Positions 1 to 6,434 of a stretch of DNA of 7,601 bases are shown piece after piece. How positions within the stretch are numbered: position 1 is the stretch's first letter; every line of letters begins with the position of its first letter. The position numbers were made by a program, and so were the translations under genes. Origin of the DNA: Lachnospira sp. (GTDB lineage Bacteria > Bacillota > Clostridia > Lachnospirales > Lachnospiraceae); assembly GCA_017626275.1 (NCBI GenBank), contig JAGAJD010000182.1:1-7601 (forward strand). Reading direction: 5' to 3'. The notes under the pieces are model-generated. The model ran no database searches. It was not told the origin of the DNA and was given only the letters and a program-made list of their open reading frames with translations.

Positions 1-1
1 A

Positions 2-211
2 CAAAAAGAGGTTTTAGACGCTATTGAGAAGGATTCATTTTCTGATTTTGAAGATTGTTTGCAGGATAAGTGTGCCAAAGAAGTCAGAGCGAACTATATT
101 ATTACCTGTAATACAAAGGATTTTAAAAATTCGGAGGTTACGGCGCTTACTCCGGGGGAATTTTTGGAGATGAGTGCTGTAAGGGAGAGAACGCAACAAA
201 AGAGATTTTAA
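2..211 (+). CDS. PIN-domain protein, C-terminal fragment (cut by window edge)
   Basis: An open frame of 69 codons enters from the left edge and stops with TAA at 209-211. The visible protein has the typical end of a PIN-domain ribonuclease of the PIN_3 type: an acidic DFEDCLQ segment (residues 15-21), a strand with the ITCNTKDF motif (34-41), then LTPGEFLEM (49-57). In PIN families the conserved Asp residues bind the metal used to cleave RNA, and D18 and D40 fit that role. Most members of this type are VapC-like toxins paired with a small upstream antitoxin, which would lie outside the window. The residue before the conserved Asn of the T-R-N-x-D-F pattern is Cys36 instead of the usual Arg, a minor deviation. 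The gene converges on gtrA and the two share a terminator. The family call is fairly secure; the toxin role is inference because the N-terminal half is not visible. Confidence 0.75.
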   Translation, partial: QKEVLDAIEKDSFSDFEDCLQDKCAKEVRANYIITCNTKDFKNSEVTALTPGEFLEMSAVRERTQQKRF

Positions 212-243
212 AAGAAAGGTTGATAAACAGCAGATAATAAAAA

Positions 244-307
244 ACTTCCGGAGTTGTAAAGCTTTGAGAGACAGCAGCCTTGCAATTCCGGAAGTCTTTT
301 TATTTTC
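244..307. terminator. Bidirectional intrinsic terminator between the PIN gene and gtrA
   Basis: ACTTCCGGAGTTG (244-256) pairs with CAATTCCGGAAGT (283-295) over 13 bp with one G-T wobble, enclosing a 26-nt loop. On the plus strand the stem is followed by CTTTTTATTTT (296-306). On the minus strand it is followed by a run of T (complement of the A-run at 238-244). The hairpin sits between two converging genes, 33 nt after the PIN stop and 17 nt after the gtrA stop, so it can terminate both transcripts. Confidence 0.9.
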
Positions 308-311
308 AGAG

Positions 312-728
312 TTATTTATTATCAGCATTTTTTTCTTCAAGAAAAATCTTTCTTGATACAAAATTCCATACCATAACGATTGCTGTTGCTACGATTTTGG
401 ATATGAGATAATAATATGTAGGAATAAAGCCTTTAAGGATACCGTTAAGCACCCACATAATACCATCGTTAATTAAAAGACCTATCACGCTTAACACGAT
501 AAATATAATAAACTGTGTTCTTTTTGACTGGTCTGCTCTTCCGACGAAAACATATTTCATGCTTGCAAGATAATTAAATATAACAGAAACAGTAAACGAA
601 ATAGTTGCGGCGGCAATCGAATCCATATGGAAAAACTCCACAAGCACAAAAAGTACTGCGTAGTCAATAACAAAAGCAAGCGCACCGACAATTCCGAACT
701 TTACAATCTGTTCTAAAAGTTTTTTCAT
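312..728 (-). CDS. GtrA family membrane protein
   Basis: This encodes a 138-residue hydrophobic protein with four predicted membrane segments (about residues 10-32, 38-60, 72-96 and 106-126), the usual size and topology of the GtrA/DPMS family (PF04138). Family landmarks are the N-terminal FGIVGALAF (11-19) entering TM1, FNYLASMKYVF (51-61) after TM2, and WNFVSRKIFL (121-130) after TM4, with a charged tail. GtrA proteins are small inner-membrane proteins implicated in moving or handling lipid-linked sugars for glycosylation of surface polymers; a flippase role is proposed for some members but not proven for this type. The ATG at 726-728 is preceded by a strong AAGGTGAGG (complement of 733-741). 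The gene is divergent from the acyltransferase operon, which also points to surface polysaccharide work. No partner glycosyltransferase is next to it in this window. Confidence 0.9.
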   Translation of the reverse strand: MKKLLEQIVKFGIVGALAFVIDYAVLFVLVEFFHMDSIAAATISFTVSVIFNYLASMKYVFVGRADQSKRTQFIIFIVLSVIGLLINDGIMWVLNGILKGFIPTYYYLISKIVATAIVMVWNFVSRKIFLEEKNADNK

Positions 729-767
729 AAAACCTCACCTTCTGCCATAAAATGGCGGTATATATCA

Positions 768-796
768 ATTATAATGTCTTCTGTGATTTTTTTCAC
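768..796 (-). promoter_or_regulatory. Probable vegetative promoter of gtrA
   Basis: Read on the minus strand, GTGAAA (complement of 791-796, 4 of 6 to TTGACA) lies 17 nt before a perfect TATAAT (complement of 768-773). Transcription would begin near 761, giving a leader of about 33 nt that contains the AAGGTGAGG ribosome binding site. The weak -35 coincides with the right half of the TGTGA-N6-TCACA palindrome, so the promoter may be regulated there. Confidence 0.6.
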
Positions 797-797
797 A
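782..797. promoter_or_regulatory. Perfect TGTGA-N6-TCACA palindrome (CRP/FNR-like operator candidate)
   Basis: TGTGA (782-786), a spacer of six T (787-792), and TCACA (793-797) match exactly the core consensus of CRP-type operators. The site overlaps the -35 box of the gtrA promoter, centred near -28 relative to the predicted start, a position that would fit repression better than activation. Clostridia encode CRP/FNR-family regulators, but which one would bind here is unknown. The all-T spacer leaves open that this is chance in AT-rich DNA. Confidence 0.4.
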
Positions 798-839
798 TAC
801 ATATGTAAATATAATACGACAAACAGGAAGCGTCAAGTA

Positions 840-861
840 CTAAACAACTGTAAAAGTTTAG
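840..861. repeat. Short inverted repeat upstream of the acyltransferase promoter
   Basis: CTAAAC (840-845) and GTTTAG (856-861) form a 6-bp inverted repeat with a 10-nt spacer, ending 10 nt before the proposed -35 box. An inner AACT/AGTT pair (846-849, 855-858) could form as an alternative. It could be an operator, but six base pairs in AT-rich DNA is weak evidence. Confidence 0.25.
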
Positions 862-871
862 CTAATATACA

Positions 872-900
872 TTGTAGTATGTGTCGAAATATGCTAAAAT
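872..900 (+). promoter_or_regulatory. Probable promoter of the acyltransferase-galE-glmM operon
   Basis: TTGTAG (872-877, 3 of 6 to TTGACA) lies 17 nt before TAAAAT (895-900, 5 of 6 to TATAAT). The -10 is extended by TG at 892-893. Initiation near 907 would leave about 30 nt of leader containing CGGAG (926-930), 8 nt before the ATG. It is the best plus-strand candidate in the divergent region. Confidence 0.5.
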
Positions 901-938
901 TTGCAATGCGGAGATTATTTTGATTCGGAGAAAAGAAG

Positions 939-2453
939 ATGTCATATATATCAGCGGGATTTTTCCTGATTATTGCGGTTACGGCAGTATTCTATTATCT
1001 GATACCAAAGAGGTTTCAGTGGTGGCTGCTTCTTGGCGTTAGTTTTATATTTTATGCTACATACGGGCTTCGCTGCATGGGATATATTGTGTTTACGATT
1101 GTTACAAGCTACTGCATAACAAGAATAATAGCGGTGCAGGAGGACAGGAGGATACGGCGCAGGTGGCTTATAGCCGCATTGGTTTCTAATTTTGGAATAC
1201 TGGTGTTTATGAAATATATTAATTTTGCCATTGTCAATGTCAACTCTGTTTTGTCATGCTTTGGAGGAAATGAAAATCTTAAGCGCATTGACCTTGTAAT
1301 GCCGCTTGGAATTTCATTTTACACATTTCAGATGATGTCATATGTAATAGATGTATATTGGAAAAAATATGAGCCTGAGAAGAACATTTTTAAGCTTGCA
1401 CTGTTTGGGGCATACCTTCCGCAGCTTCTTCAGGGACCGATTGGGCGTTTTGACAGGCTTGCACCACAGCTTTTGGGCGGTAATGATTTTGATTTGAAAA
1501 ATATTGAATACGGTGCGCAGAGAATTGCATGGGGACTTGCCAAAAAGCTTATACTGGCAGACAGGGCGTATGTTTTTGCCAATGCTGTATTTTCTGATTT
1601 AGATACATACACCGGTGTTTATGTAATTGTGGCGCTTTTGTTGTTTTCAATTTATGAATACTGTGATTTTTCAGGGGGAATCGATGTAGTTATCGGTGTT
1701 TCTGAGATATTTGGCATTAAGCTTGATGAAAATTTCCGTCAGCCGTATTTTAGCAAATCGATTTCTGAATTTTGGAGAAGGTGGCATATTACACTCGGAA
1801 CATGGATGAAGGATTATGTATTTTATCCTGTATCGGTTTCAAAAAAAATGCTGTCATTTGGTAAGAAGGCAAAGAAAATATTTGGTAAGACGACGGGAAA
1901 GGTGCTTCCTATATGCCTTGCAAACCTGTTGATATTTTTTATTGTAGGTGTCTGGCATGGTGCGGCATGGAAGTTTATTATATATGGAATTTATAACGGA
2001 ATTATTATAGCGGTAAGCAGTCTTCTTAAACCATATTATGCAGGGCTTGCTAAAAAATGTCATATAAATACCGAATCTAAGGGTTGGAAGGTAATACAGA
2101 TTATAAGGACGTTTATCCTTGTAAATATCGGCTGGCTGTTTGACGGCTGTGCCACAGCGGGGCAGGCCTTTAAGGCGATGGGAGCGGTATTTTTCAGGTT
2201 TCGGCTTTCAGTGCTGACGGACGGAAGTCTTTACAGACTTGGACTTATTAAGCGTGACTGGCAGATTTTAATTGTCGCTGTTATAATTCTTTTTATTTCA
2301 AGCATAATGAAAGAAAAAGGGATTAAGCTGCGTGATTTTGTGGCAGAAAGGCCGCTTTTGGTTCGGTGGCTGATTTATCTGGTGCTTATTTTTGCAACGG
2401 CACCGTTTGGATATGTAGGATCAACAACTGAATTTATGTATGCACAGTTTTAG
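939..2453 (+). CDS. MBOAT family O-acyltransferase (AlgI/DltB-like)
   Basis: The protein has 504 residues with many hydrophobic segments, typical of membrane-bound O-acyltransferases that pass an acyl group, usually acetyl, through the membrane to an exported glycopolymer. Family marks are visible in order: MPLGISFYTFQ (121-131), QGPIGRFDRL (165-174), YCDFSGGIDV (241-250), RQPYFSKSISEFWRRWHITLGTW (267-289, given here in outline) and VGVWHGAAW (336-344), in which His340 matches the invariant catalytic histidine. The next block reads YGIYNG, where AlgI has a second His; Asn here seems usual among clostridial members. The C-terminus ends FMYAQF, a typical family ending. A basic loop (301-321) precedes the catalytic helix. 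CGGAG at 926-930 supports the ATG chosen. The next gene encodes an SGNH-like partner 22 nt downstream, the standard pairing for exported-polymer acetylation. The family is certain; the acceptor (teichoic acid, capsule or other polysaccharide) is not readable. Confidence 0.93.
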   Translation: MSYISAGFFLIIAVTAVFYYLIPKRFQWWLLLGVSFIFYATYGLRCMGYIVFTIVTSYCITRIIAVQEDRRIRRRWLIAALVSNFGILVFMKYINFAIVNVNSVLSCFGGNENLKRIDLVMPLGISFYTFQMMSYVIDVYWKKYEPEKNIFKLALFGAYLPQLLQGPIGRFDRLAPQLLGGNDFDLKNIEYGAQRIAWGLAKKLILADRAYVFANAVFSDLDTYTGVYVIVALLLFSIYEYCDFSGGIDVVIGVSEIFGIKLDENFRQPYFSKSISEFWRRWHITLGTWMKDYVFYPVSVSKKMLSFGKKAKKIFGKTTGKVLPICLANLLIFFIVGVWHGAAWKFIIYGIYNGIIIAVSSLLKPYYAGLAKKCHINTESKGWKVIQIIRTFILVNIGWLFDGCATAGQAFKAMGAVFFRFRLSVLTDGSLYRLGLIKRDWQILIVAVIILFISSIMKEKGIKLRDFVAERPLLVRWLIYLVLIFATAPFGYVGSTTEFMYAQF

Positions 2454-2475
2454 ATTTGGAAGGTAATTTAAGAAA

Positions 2476-3519
2476 ATGAAGAAAAAAAGAGGTATAATAA
2501 CGGCGGCAGTATTTATTGCACTCGTTGTACTGCTTAATAATCTGCTGAATTTTATGCTTGTGCAGCCGGGACTGACAAGAACAATGTTTTATGAACTTAC
2601 ACAGGAAAATCGGGAATGCATAATTCTTGGCGCCTCGCATGGAAGCTATGGGCTTTCTGCACAGGAACTGGATAAAGGGCTTAATATGAATACCACGAAT
2701 ATGTGTATAGGCGGGGAATATATGATAGATGCATATCACATATTAAAATATGCAGTTAAAAACGGCAGTCCTAAAACTGTTATTCTTGATATAGATTATC
2801 AATATCTTATAAACCGCCATGACGAGAGTATTTTGTTTCATCAGGTATATAACGGATATCCTTCATGTGGTCAGAAAGTCTCATATTTTGTGGACAGAAT
2901 TGCAAGGGAGGAATACCGTGGGGCTTTTCTTAAATGGACTAATTACTGGCAGTGTTATTATATGATTGACAAGACTGTTAAGAAAAAGCTTTCAAAAGAG
3001 TATAGGGAATATTCGCCGTACGTAGTCAGTATGGATAAAAATGATACCTATGAGGGAAAAGGCTTTATAAGTAAATCTAAAAAAGCTTCCAAGGCAACGA
3101 CGTCTGTTCTGGAGTGGAATGAGGCGAAGGTTTCGGACAGTGAGTGTGAATATATTGAAAAAATTGTTGATTTGTGCAGAAGAAATAATATTAAAATTAT
3201 TTTTACCACAGTAGTGCAGGACCCAAAAACTGTGGCAGGGCAGGCTGACAAGTTTGCGGCGGCAGATTCTTATATAAGAAATCTTGCCAATAAGCTTAAT
3301 GTGGAGTATTATAATTTTAATTATCTTACTTTTGAAGCGTTTGACAGGACGGAAGAAGATTTCTGGGACAGAGAGGGACATATGTATGGAGAAACGGCTG
3401 AAAAATTCAGCACTGTATATGCACAGGTTATCTCTAAGTCGCTTGACAAAACGCTTAAAAATGAAGATTATTTTGGAGAAAACTTAAAAGAGATTTATCA
3501 GGGCATAAAAGCCTATTGA
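2476..3519 (+). CDS. SGNH-like membrane-anchored partner of the MBOAT acyltransferase
   Basis: This 347-residue protein has a basic N-terminus (MKKKR) and one hydrophobic segment (about 7-28), so it is probably anchored with the rest outside the membrane. ILGASHGSYGL (50-60) occupies the place of SGNH block I, with Ser54 as the likely nucleophile followed by His55. VILDIDYQYL (102-111) resembles the next core strand, and a C-terminal DREGHMYGETAEKFS (298-312) gives the Asp298/His302 pair. Proteins of this plan (DltD, AlgJ/AlgX and related) work with an MBOAT partner, taking the acyl group outside the membrane and placing it on the polymer. The Asp-His spacing is DxxxH where DxxH is usual, and block I lacks the Asp of GDS. 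GGAAGG (2458-2463) lies 12 nt before the ATG, slightly far but clear. The fold and pairing are well supported; the exact reaction is inference. Confidence 0.8.
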   Translation: MKKKRGIITAAVFIALVVLLNNLLNFMLVQPGLTRTMFYELTQENRECIILGASHGSYGLSAQELDKGLNMNTTNMCIGGEYMIDAYHILKYAVKNGSPKTVILDIDYQYLINRHDESILFHQVYNGYPSCGQKVSYFVDRIAREEYRGAFLKWTNYWQCYYMIDKTVKKKLSKEYREYSPYVVSMDKNDTYEGKGFISKSKKASKATTSVLEWNEAKVSDSECEYIEKIVDLCRRNNIKIIFTTVVQDPKTVAGQADKFAAADSYIRNLANKLNVEYYNFNYLTFEAFDRTEEDFWDREGHMYGETAEKFSTVYAQVISKSLDKTLKNEDYFGENLKEIYQGIKAY

Positions 3520-3543
3520 TAGAGAAAGAGAGGAAATTAAGGT

Positions 3544-4560
3544 ATGTCAATTTTAGTTACAGGCGGAGCAGGATATATAGGAAGCCATACTGTTGTTGAG
3601 CTGCAAAATGCAGGCTATGAGGTTGTAGTTGTCGATAATCTTGTTAATTCAAGCAGAGAGGCTTTAAAAAGAGTTGAGAAAATTACGGGAAAGCCTGTTA
3701 CATTTTATGAGGCAGATATTAACGACAGAGGAGCGTTAGATGAGATTTTTGCCAAAGAAAAGATTGAATCATGTATTCATTTTGCAGGATTAAAGGCAGT
3801 TGGAGAGTCAGTTGCCAAGCCTCTTGAATATTATATGAATAACATATCAGGTTCACTTGTGCTTTTTGATGTGATGAGAAAGCATGGCGTAAAGGATATC
3901 ATCTTTTCTTCGTCAGCTACTGTTTACGGTGATCCTGCATTTGTACCGATTACAGAGGAATGTCCTAAGGGGCAGATTACTAATCCGTATGGTCAGACAA
4001 AGGGAATGCTCGAACAGATTTTGACCGATATTCAGAAGGCGGATTCTGAGTGGAATGTAATTCTTCTTCGTTATTTCAATCCGATAGGAGCGCATGAGAG
4101 CGGTTTGATTGGAGAGAATCCAAACGGAATACCGAATAACCTTATGCCGTACATCACGCAGGTGGCAGTAGGAAAATTAAAATGCCTCGGGGTATTTGGT
4201 GATGACTATGATACACCTGACGGAACAGGTGTGAGAGATTATATTCATGTAGTGGATTTGGCGTTGGGACATGTAAAGGCAATCGAAAAGCTTAAGGAGA
4301 AGCCGGGACTTAAGATTTATAATCTTGGTACTGGACATGGATATTCGGTGCTTGATATTGTTAAGAATTTTGAAGAAGCATCAGGCGTTAAGATTCCATA
4401 CGAGATTAAGGACAGAAGAGCCGGAGACGTTGCTACAATGTACTGTGACGCAGGCAAAGCATACAAAGAAATGGGCTGGAAAGCAGAGCGTGATTTGAAG
4501 AAAATGTGTGCTGATTCATGGAACTGGCAGAAGAATAATCCGAATGGATATGCAGAATAA
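3544..4560 (+). CDS. galE: UDP-glucose 4-epimerase GalE
   Basis: This NAD-dependent short-chain dehydrogenase-type enzyme interconverts UDP-glucose and UDP-galactose in the cytoplasm. It has 338 residues, the same length as the Escherichia coli enzyme, and aligns with it nearly end to end from memory. Visible marks are the NAD-binding GGAGYIG (7-13), [10 protein letters not shown] (80-89), FSSSATVYG (121-129) with Ser124, the catalytic pair Tyr149 and Lys153 in [18 protein letters not shown] (174-184), the UDP-binding NNLMPYI (198-204), and RRAGD (291-295) with Arg292. The residue matching E. coli Tyr299, which influences whether N-acetylated sugars are accepted, is Met here. GAGAGGA (3528-3534) lies 9 nt before the ATG. 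The gene is 24 nt after the SGNH gene and 17 nt before glmM, so it is presumably co-transcribed. UDP-galactose for a surface polymer is the likely use; sugar catabolism by the Leloir route is also possible, but no galK or galT is present here. Confidence 0.96.
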   Translation: MSILVTGGAGYIGSHTVVELQNAGYEVVVVDNLVNSSREALKRVEKITGKPVTFYEADINDRGALDEIFAKEKIESCIHFAGLKAVGESVAKPLEYYMNNISGSLVLFDVMRKHGVKDIIFSSSATVYGDPAFVPITEECPKGQITNPYGQTKGMLEQILTDIQKADSEWNVILLRYFNPIGAHESGLIGENPNGIPNNLMPYITQVAVGKLKCLGVFGDDYDTPDGTGVRDYIHVVDLALGHVKAIEKLKEKPGLKIYNLGTGHGYSVLDIVKNFEEASGVKIPYEIKDRRAGDVATMYCDAGKAYKEMGWKAERDLKKMCADSWNWQKNNPNGYAE

Positions 4561-4577
4561 TTGATTAAGGAGCAGAT

Positions 4578-5933
4578 ATGGGAAAATATTTTGGCACAGA
4601 CGGTTTTCGCGGTGAGGCAAATGTAAATCTTACGGTGGAACATGCCTATAAGGTCGGAAGATTTTTGGGCTGGTATTATGGAAAGAATCATGAGGACGGC
4701 AAAGCGAAGATAGTAATCGGAAAAGACACGAGAAGAAGCAGCTATATGTTTGAGTATTCATTAGTTGCAGGACTTACGGCTTCGGGAGCAGATGCATATC
4801 TTCTTCATGTAACAACTACTCCGAGCGTATCATATGTTGTTCGCACTGAGGATTTTGACTGTGGAATTATGATATCTGCAAGCCATAATCCATTTTATGA
4901 TAACGGAATTAAGCTTATTAACGATAAAGGCGAAAAAATGCGTGAGGACGTTATCGGAGAGATTGAAAAGTATCTCGATGGCGATATGCATGAGCTTCCT
5001 TTTGCGACAAAAGAAAAGATTGGCTGTACGGTGGACTATACTGCGGGAAGAAACCGTTATATGGGTTATCTTATGAGCCTTGCAATCTACTCTTTTAAGG
5101 GTATGCGTATCGGTCTTGATGCGGCGAACGGAAGTGCGTGGACGCTTGCAAAGGGCATTTTTGACGCACTGGGAGCTAAGACATATGTTATCAACGCAGA
5201 GCCTGACGGAACAAATATTAATAATAACTGTGGTTCTACACACATAGAGGGGCTTCAGGAGCTTGTAAAGCGTGAGCATTTAGATGCTGGCTTTGCATTT
5301 GACGGAGATGCTGACAGATGTCTATGTGTGGACGAGAATGGCGATGTTATAACAGGCGACCATATTTTATATATTTACGGCTGCTACATGAAAGACAGAG
5401 ATAAACTGGTAGATAATAAGATTGTAACTACGGTAATGTCCAATTTTGGTCTCTATAAGGCACTTGATGTGGTTGGAATCGACTATGAAAAGACGCAGGT
5501 TGGTGATAAATATGTTTATGAATGTATGTCACAGAACGGCTACCGTCTGGGAGGCGAGCAGTCAGGACATATTATTTTCAGCAAATATGCGACTACCGGA
5601 GACGGAATTATAACTGCGCTTAAGATGATGGAGGTTATGCTTGCAAAGAAAAAGACGCTCAGTCAGTTAGCAGCACCGCTTGTTATTTATCCGCAGGTGT
5701 TAAAGAATATCCGCGTTACTGATAAGACGCAGGCACAGAATGATTCAGATGTCAAGGCAATAGTTGAAGAGACAGCCAAAAAGCTTGGCACAGACGGAAG
5801 AATCCTTGTAAGGGAGAGCGGTACCGAGCCGGTTGTGCGTGTTATGGTTGAAGCGGGAACTAAAGAAATCTGTGAGGAATATGTTGACGCTGTAATTGAT
5901 GTGATTAAGGCAAAGGGCTACGCTGTACAGTAA
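4578..5933 (+). CDS. glmM: Phosphoglucosamine mutase GlmM
   Basis: The protein has 451 residues, normal for GlmM, and belongs to the alpha-D-phosphohexomutase superfamily. It converts glucosamine-6-phosphate to glucosamine-1-phosphate, the precursor of UDP-GlcNAc for peptidoglycan and other glycans. The domains are visible in order: KYFGTDGFRGEAN (3-15), the phosphoserine loop ISASHNPFYDNGIK (99-112) with Ser102, the metal loop DGDADR (242-247), the sugar-specificity loop GGEQSGH (325-331), and the phosphate-binding RESGTEPVVRVM (412-423). NPFYDNGIK and GGEQSGH favour GlmM over phosphoglucomutase or phosphomannomutase, although some clostridial relatives may have broader specificity. AAGGAG (4567-4572) lies 5 nt before the ATG, and the gene follows galE by 17 nt. 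In many Firmicutes glmM follows cdaA and cdaR; here it sits in a surface-glycan operon, so a second copy elsewhere is possible. A hairpin with a U-rich tail follows the stop by 27 nt. Confidence 0.92.
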   Translation: MGKYFGTDGFRGEANVNLTVEHAYKVGRFLGWYYGKNHEDGKAKIVIGKDTRRSSYMFEYSLVAGLTASGADAYLLHVTTTPSVSYVVRTEDFDCGIMISASHNPFYDNGIKLINDKGEKMREDVIGEIEKYLDGDMHELPFATKEKIGCTVDYTAGRNRYMGYLMSLAIYSFKGMRIGLDAANGSAWTLAKGIFDALGAKTYVINAEPDGTNINNNCGSTHIEGLQELVKREHLDAGFAFDGDADRCLCVDENGDVITGDHILYIYGCYMKDRDKLVDNKIVTTVMSNFGLYKALDVVGIDYEKTQVGDKYVYECMSQNGYRLGGEQSGHIIFSKYATTGDGIITALKMMEVMLAKKKTLSQLAAPLVIYPQVLKNIRVTDKTQAQNDSDVKAIVEETAKKLGTDGRILVRESGTEPVVRVMVEAGTKEICEEYVDAVIDVIKAKGYAVQ

Positions 5934-5948
5934 ACAGCCTCAAATTAA

Positions 5949-5977
5949 GAATATATTTATAAGCTCTGTAATAAGAT
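5949..5977 (+). promoter_or_regulatory. Sigma-E-like promoter candidate for the PrcB-domain lipoprotein
   Basis: GAATATA (5949-5955) matches 6 of 7 positions of the Bacillus subtilis sigma-E -35 consensus KMATATT. After a 14-nt spacer, AATAAGAT (5970-5977) matches 5 of 8 of the -10 consensus CATACAMT. The -10 match alone is poor. Support comes from the same layout before the DUF3794 gene, with the same spacer and the same GATAACA following the -10. Transcription would start near 5984, inside the hairpin loop, so the mRNA would lack the 5' arm. Confidence 0.4.
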
Positions 5978-6008
5978 GATAACAAATCTTATTATGGAGC
6001 TTTTGTTT
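5961..6008 (+). terminator. Long hairpin with U-rich tail after glmM that also covers the next gene's ribosome binding site
   Basis: AAGCTCTGTAATAAGAT (5961-5977) pairs with ATCTTATTATGGAGCTT (5986-6002) over 17 consecutive positions with two G-T wobbles and an 8-nt loop. A T-rich tail TTTTGTTT occupies 6001-6008. The shape is that of an intrinsic terminator for the glmM operon, although the upper stem is AT-rich and its efficiency is uncertain. The 3' arm contains GGAG (5996-5999), the ribosome binding site of the lipoprotein that starts at 6009, so mRNA reading through the hairpin should hide that site. Confidence 0.65.
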
Positions 6009-6434
6009 ATGATACGGAAAATTAAACGGGAATTGCTTTCCATCGCGCTGCTGATGATATGTGTTCTTACGCTGTGCGGATGCAGCGTTATAAAAAAAGA
6101 CAGTGATAAGGTATCGGGATTGGAATATACGGTGGTGGAAAATGAGGATTTGCCCTTGGAGCTTAAAAAGCTTATAGAATCCAAAAAAGAAAATACAATC
6201 AGGCTTACGTATGCGACAAAGGATTATACATATATTGTTGCCGGATATGGCACGCAGCCGACGAGTGGTTACAGCATCAGGGTAAATGATATTTATATAG
6301 GCACTAATGCAATTTATGTAGACGTGGATTTGTTAGGACCTGAATCAGGGGAGCAGGTGACGGAGCTTCCGACTACTCCGTATATTGTTCTCAAGATAGA
6401 AAAAAGAGAAGAGTCCGTGGTGTTTAATATGTAA
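6009..6434 (+). CDS. PrcB-domain lipoprotein
   Basis: This encodes a 141-residue exported lipoprotein. The N-terminus has basic residues (MIRKIKR), a hydrophobic stretch (9-22) and a lipobox LCGC ending at Cys25, predicted to be lipidated and held on the outer face of the membrane. The C-terminal half carries a PrcB_C-like domain (PF14343), recognised by YIVAGYGTQPTSGYSIRV (75-92) followed by short beta strands and a TPYIVLKI segment (123-130). PrcB was named as a component of a spirochete protease complex, but most family members are uncharacterised, so no reaction can be assigned. The ATG at 6009 is preferred over upstream in-frame ATGs at 5976 and 5994 because GGAG at 5996-5999 is spaced 9 nt from it, and because the longer versions would add residues that overlap the hairpin stem. 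It lies between the glmM terminator and a DUF3794 gene, and a sporulation-related role is inferred only from that context. Confidence 0.8.
   Translation: MIRKIKRELLSIALLMICVLTLCGCSVIKKDSDKVSGLEYTVVENEDLPLELKKLIESKKENTIRLTYATKDYTYIVAGYGTQPTSGYSIRVNDIYIGTNAIYVDVDLLGPESGEQVTELPTTPYIVLKIEKREESVVFNM

Noticed and set aside
35..361. Minus-strand open frame of 108 codons across the PIN gene, terminator and gtrA end
   Set aside because: It crosses a strong terminator and overlaps two recognisable genes; the translation resembles no family I know.
729..938. Riboswitch or small RNA in the divergent region
   Set aside because: I see no recognisable riboswitch fold or strong extended pairing; leaders of about 30 nt predicted on both sides leave no room for one.
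3284..3487. Plus-strand open frame of 67 codons within the SGNH-like gene
   Set aside because: It is wholly contained in another frame of a supported gene, with no separate start signal.
4317..4691. Minus-strand open frame of 124 codons across the galE-glmM junction
   Set aside because: It is antisense to two well-supported genes and has no recognisable protein features.
4830..5279. Minus-strand open frame of 149 codons inside glmM
   Set aside because: It lies antisense to a certain gene, has no recognisable domain and no credible ribosome binding site; it reflects the codon pattern of glmM.
5976..6008. Longer start for the lipoprotein at ATG 5976 or 5994
   Set aside because: Neither has a ribosome binding site at a good distance, and both lie inside the hairpin; the ATG at 6009 has GGAG 9 nt upstream and yields a standard lipoprotein signal.
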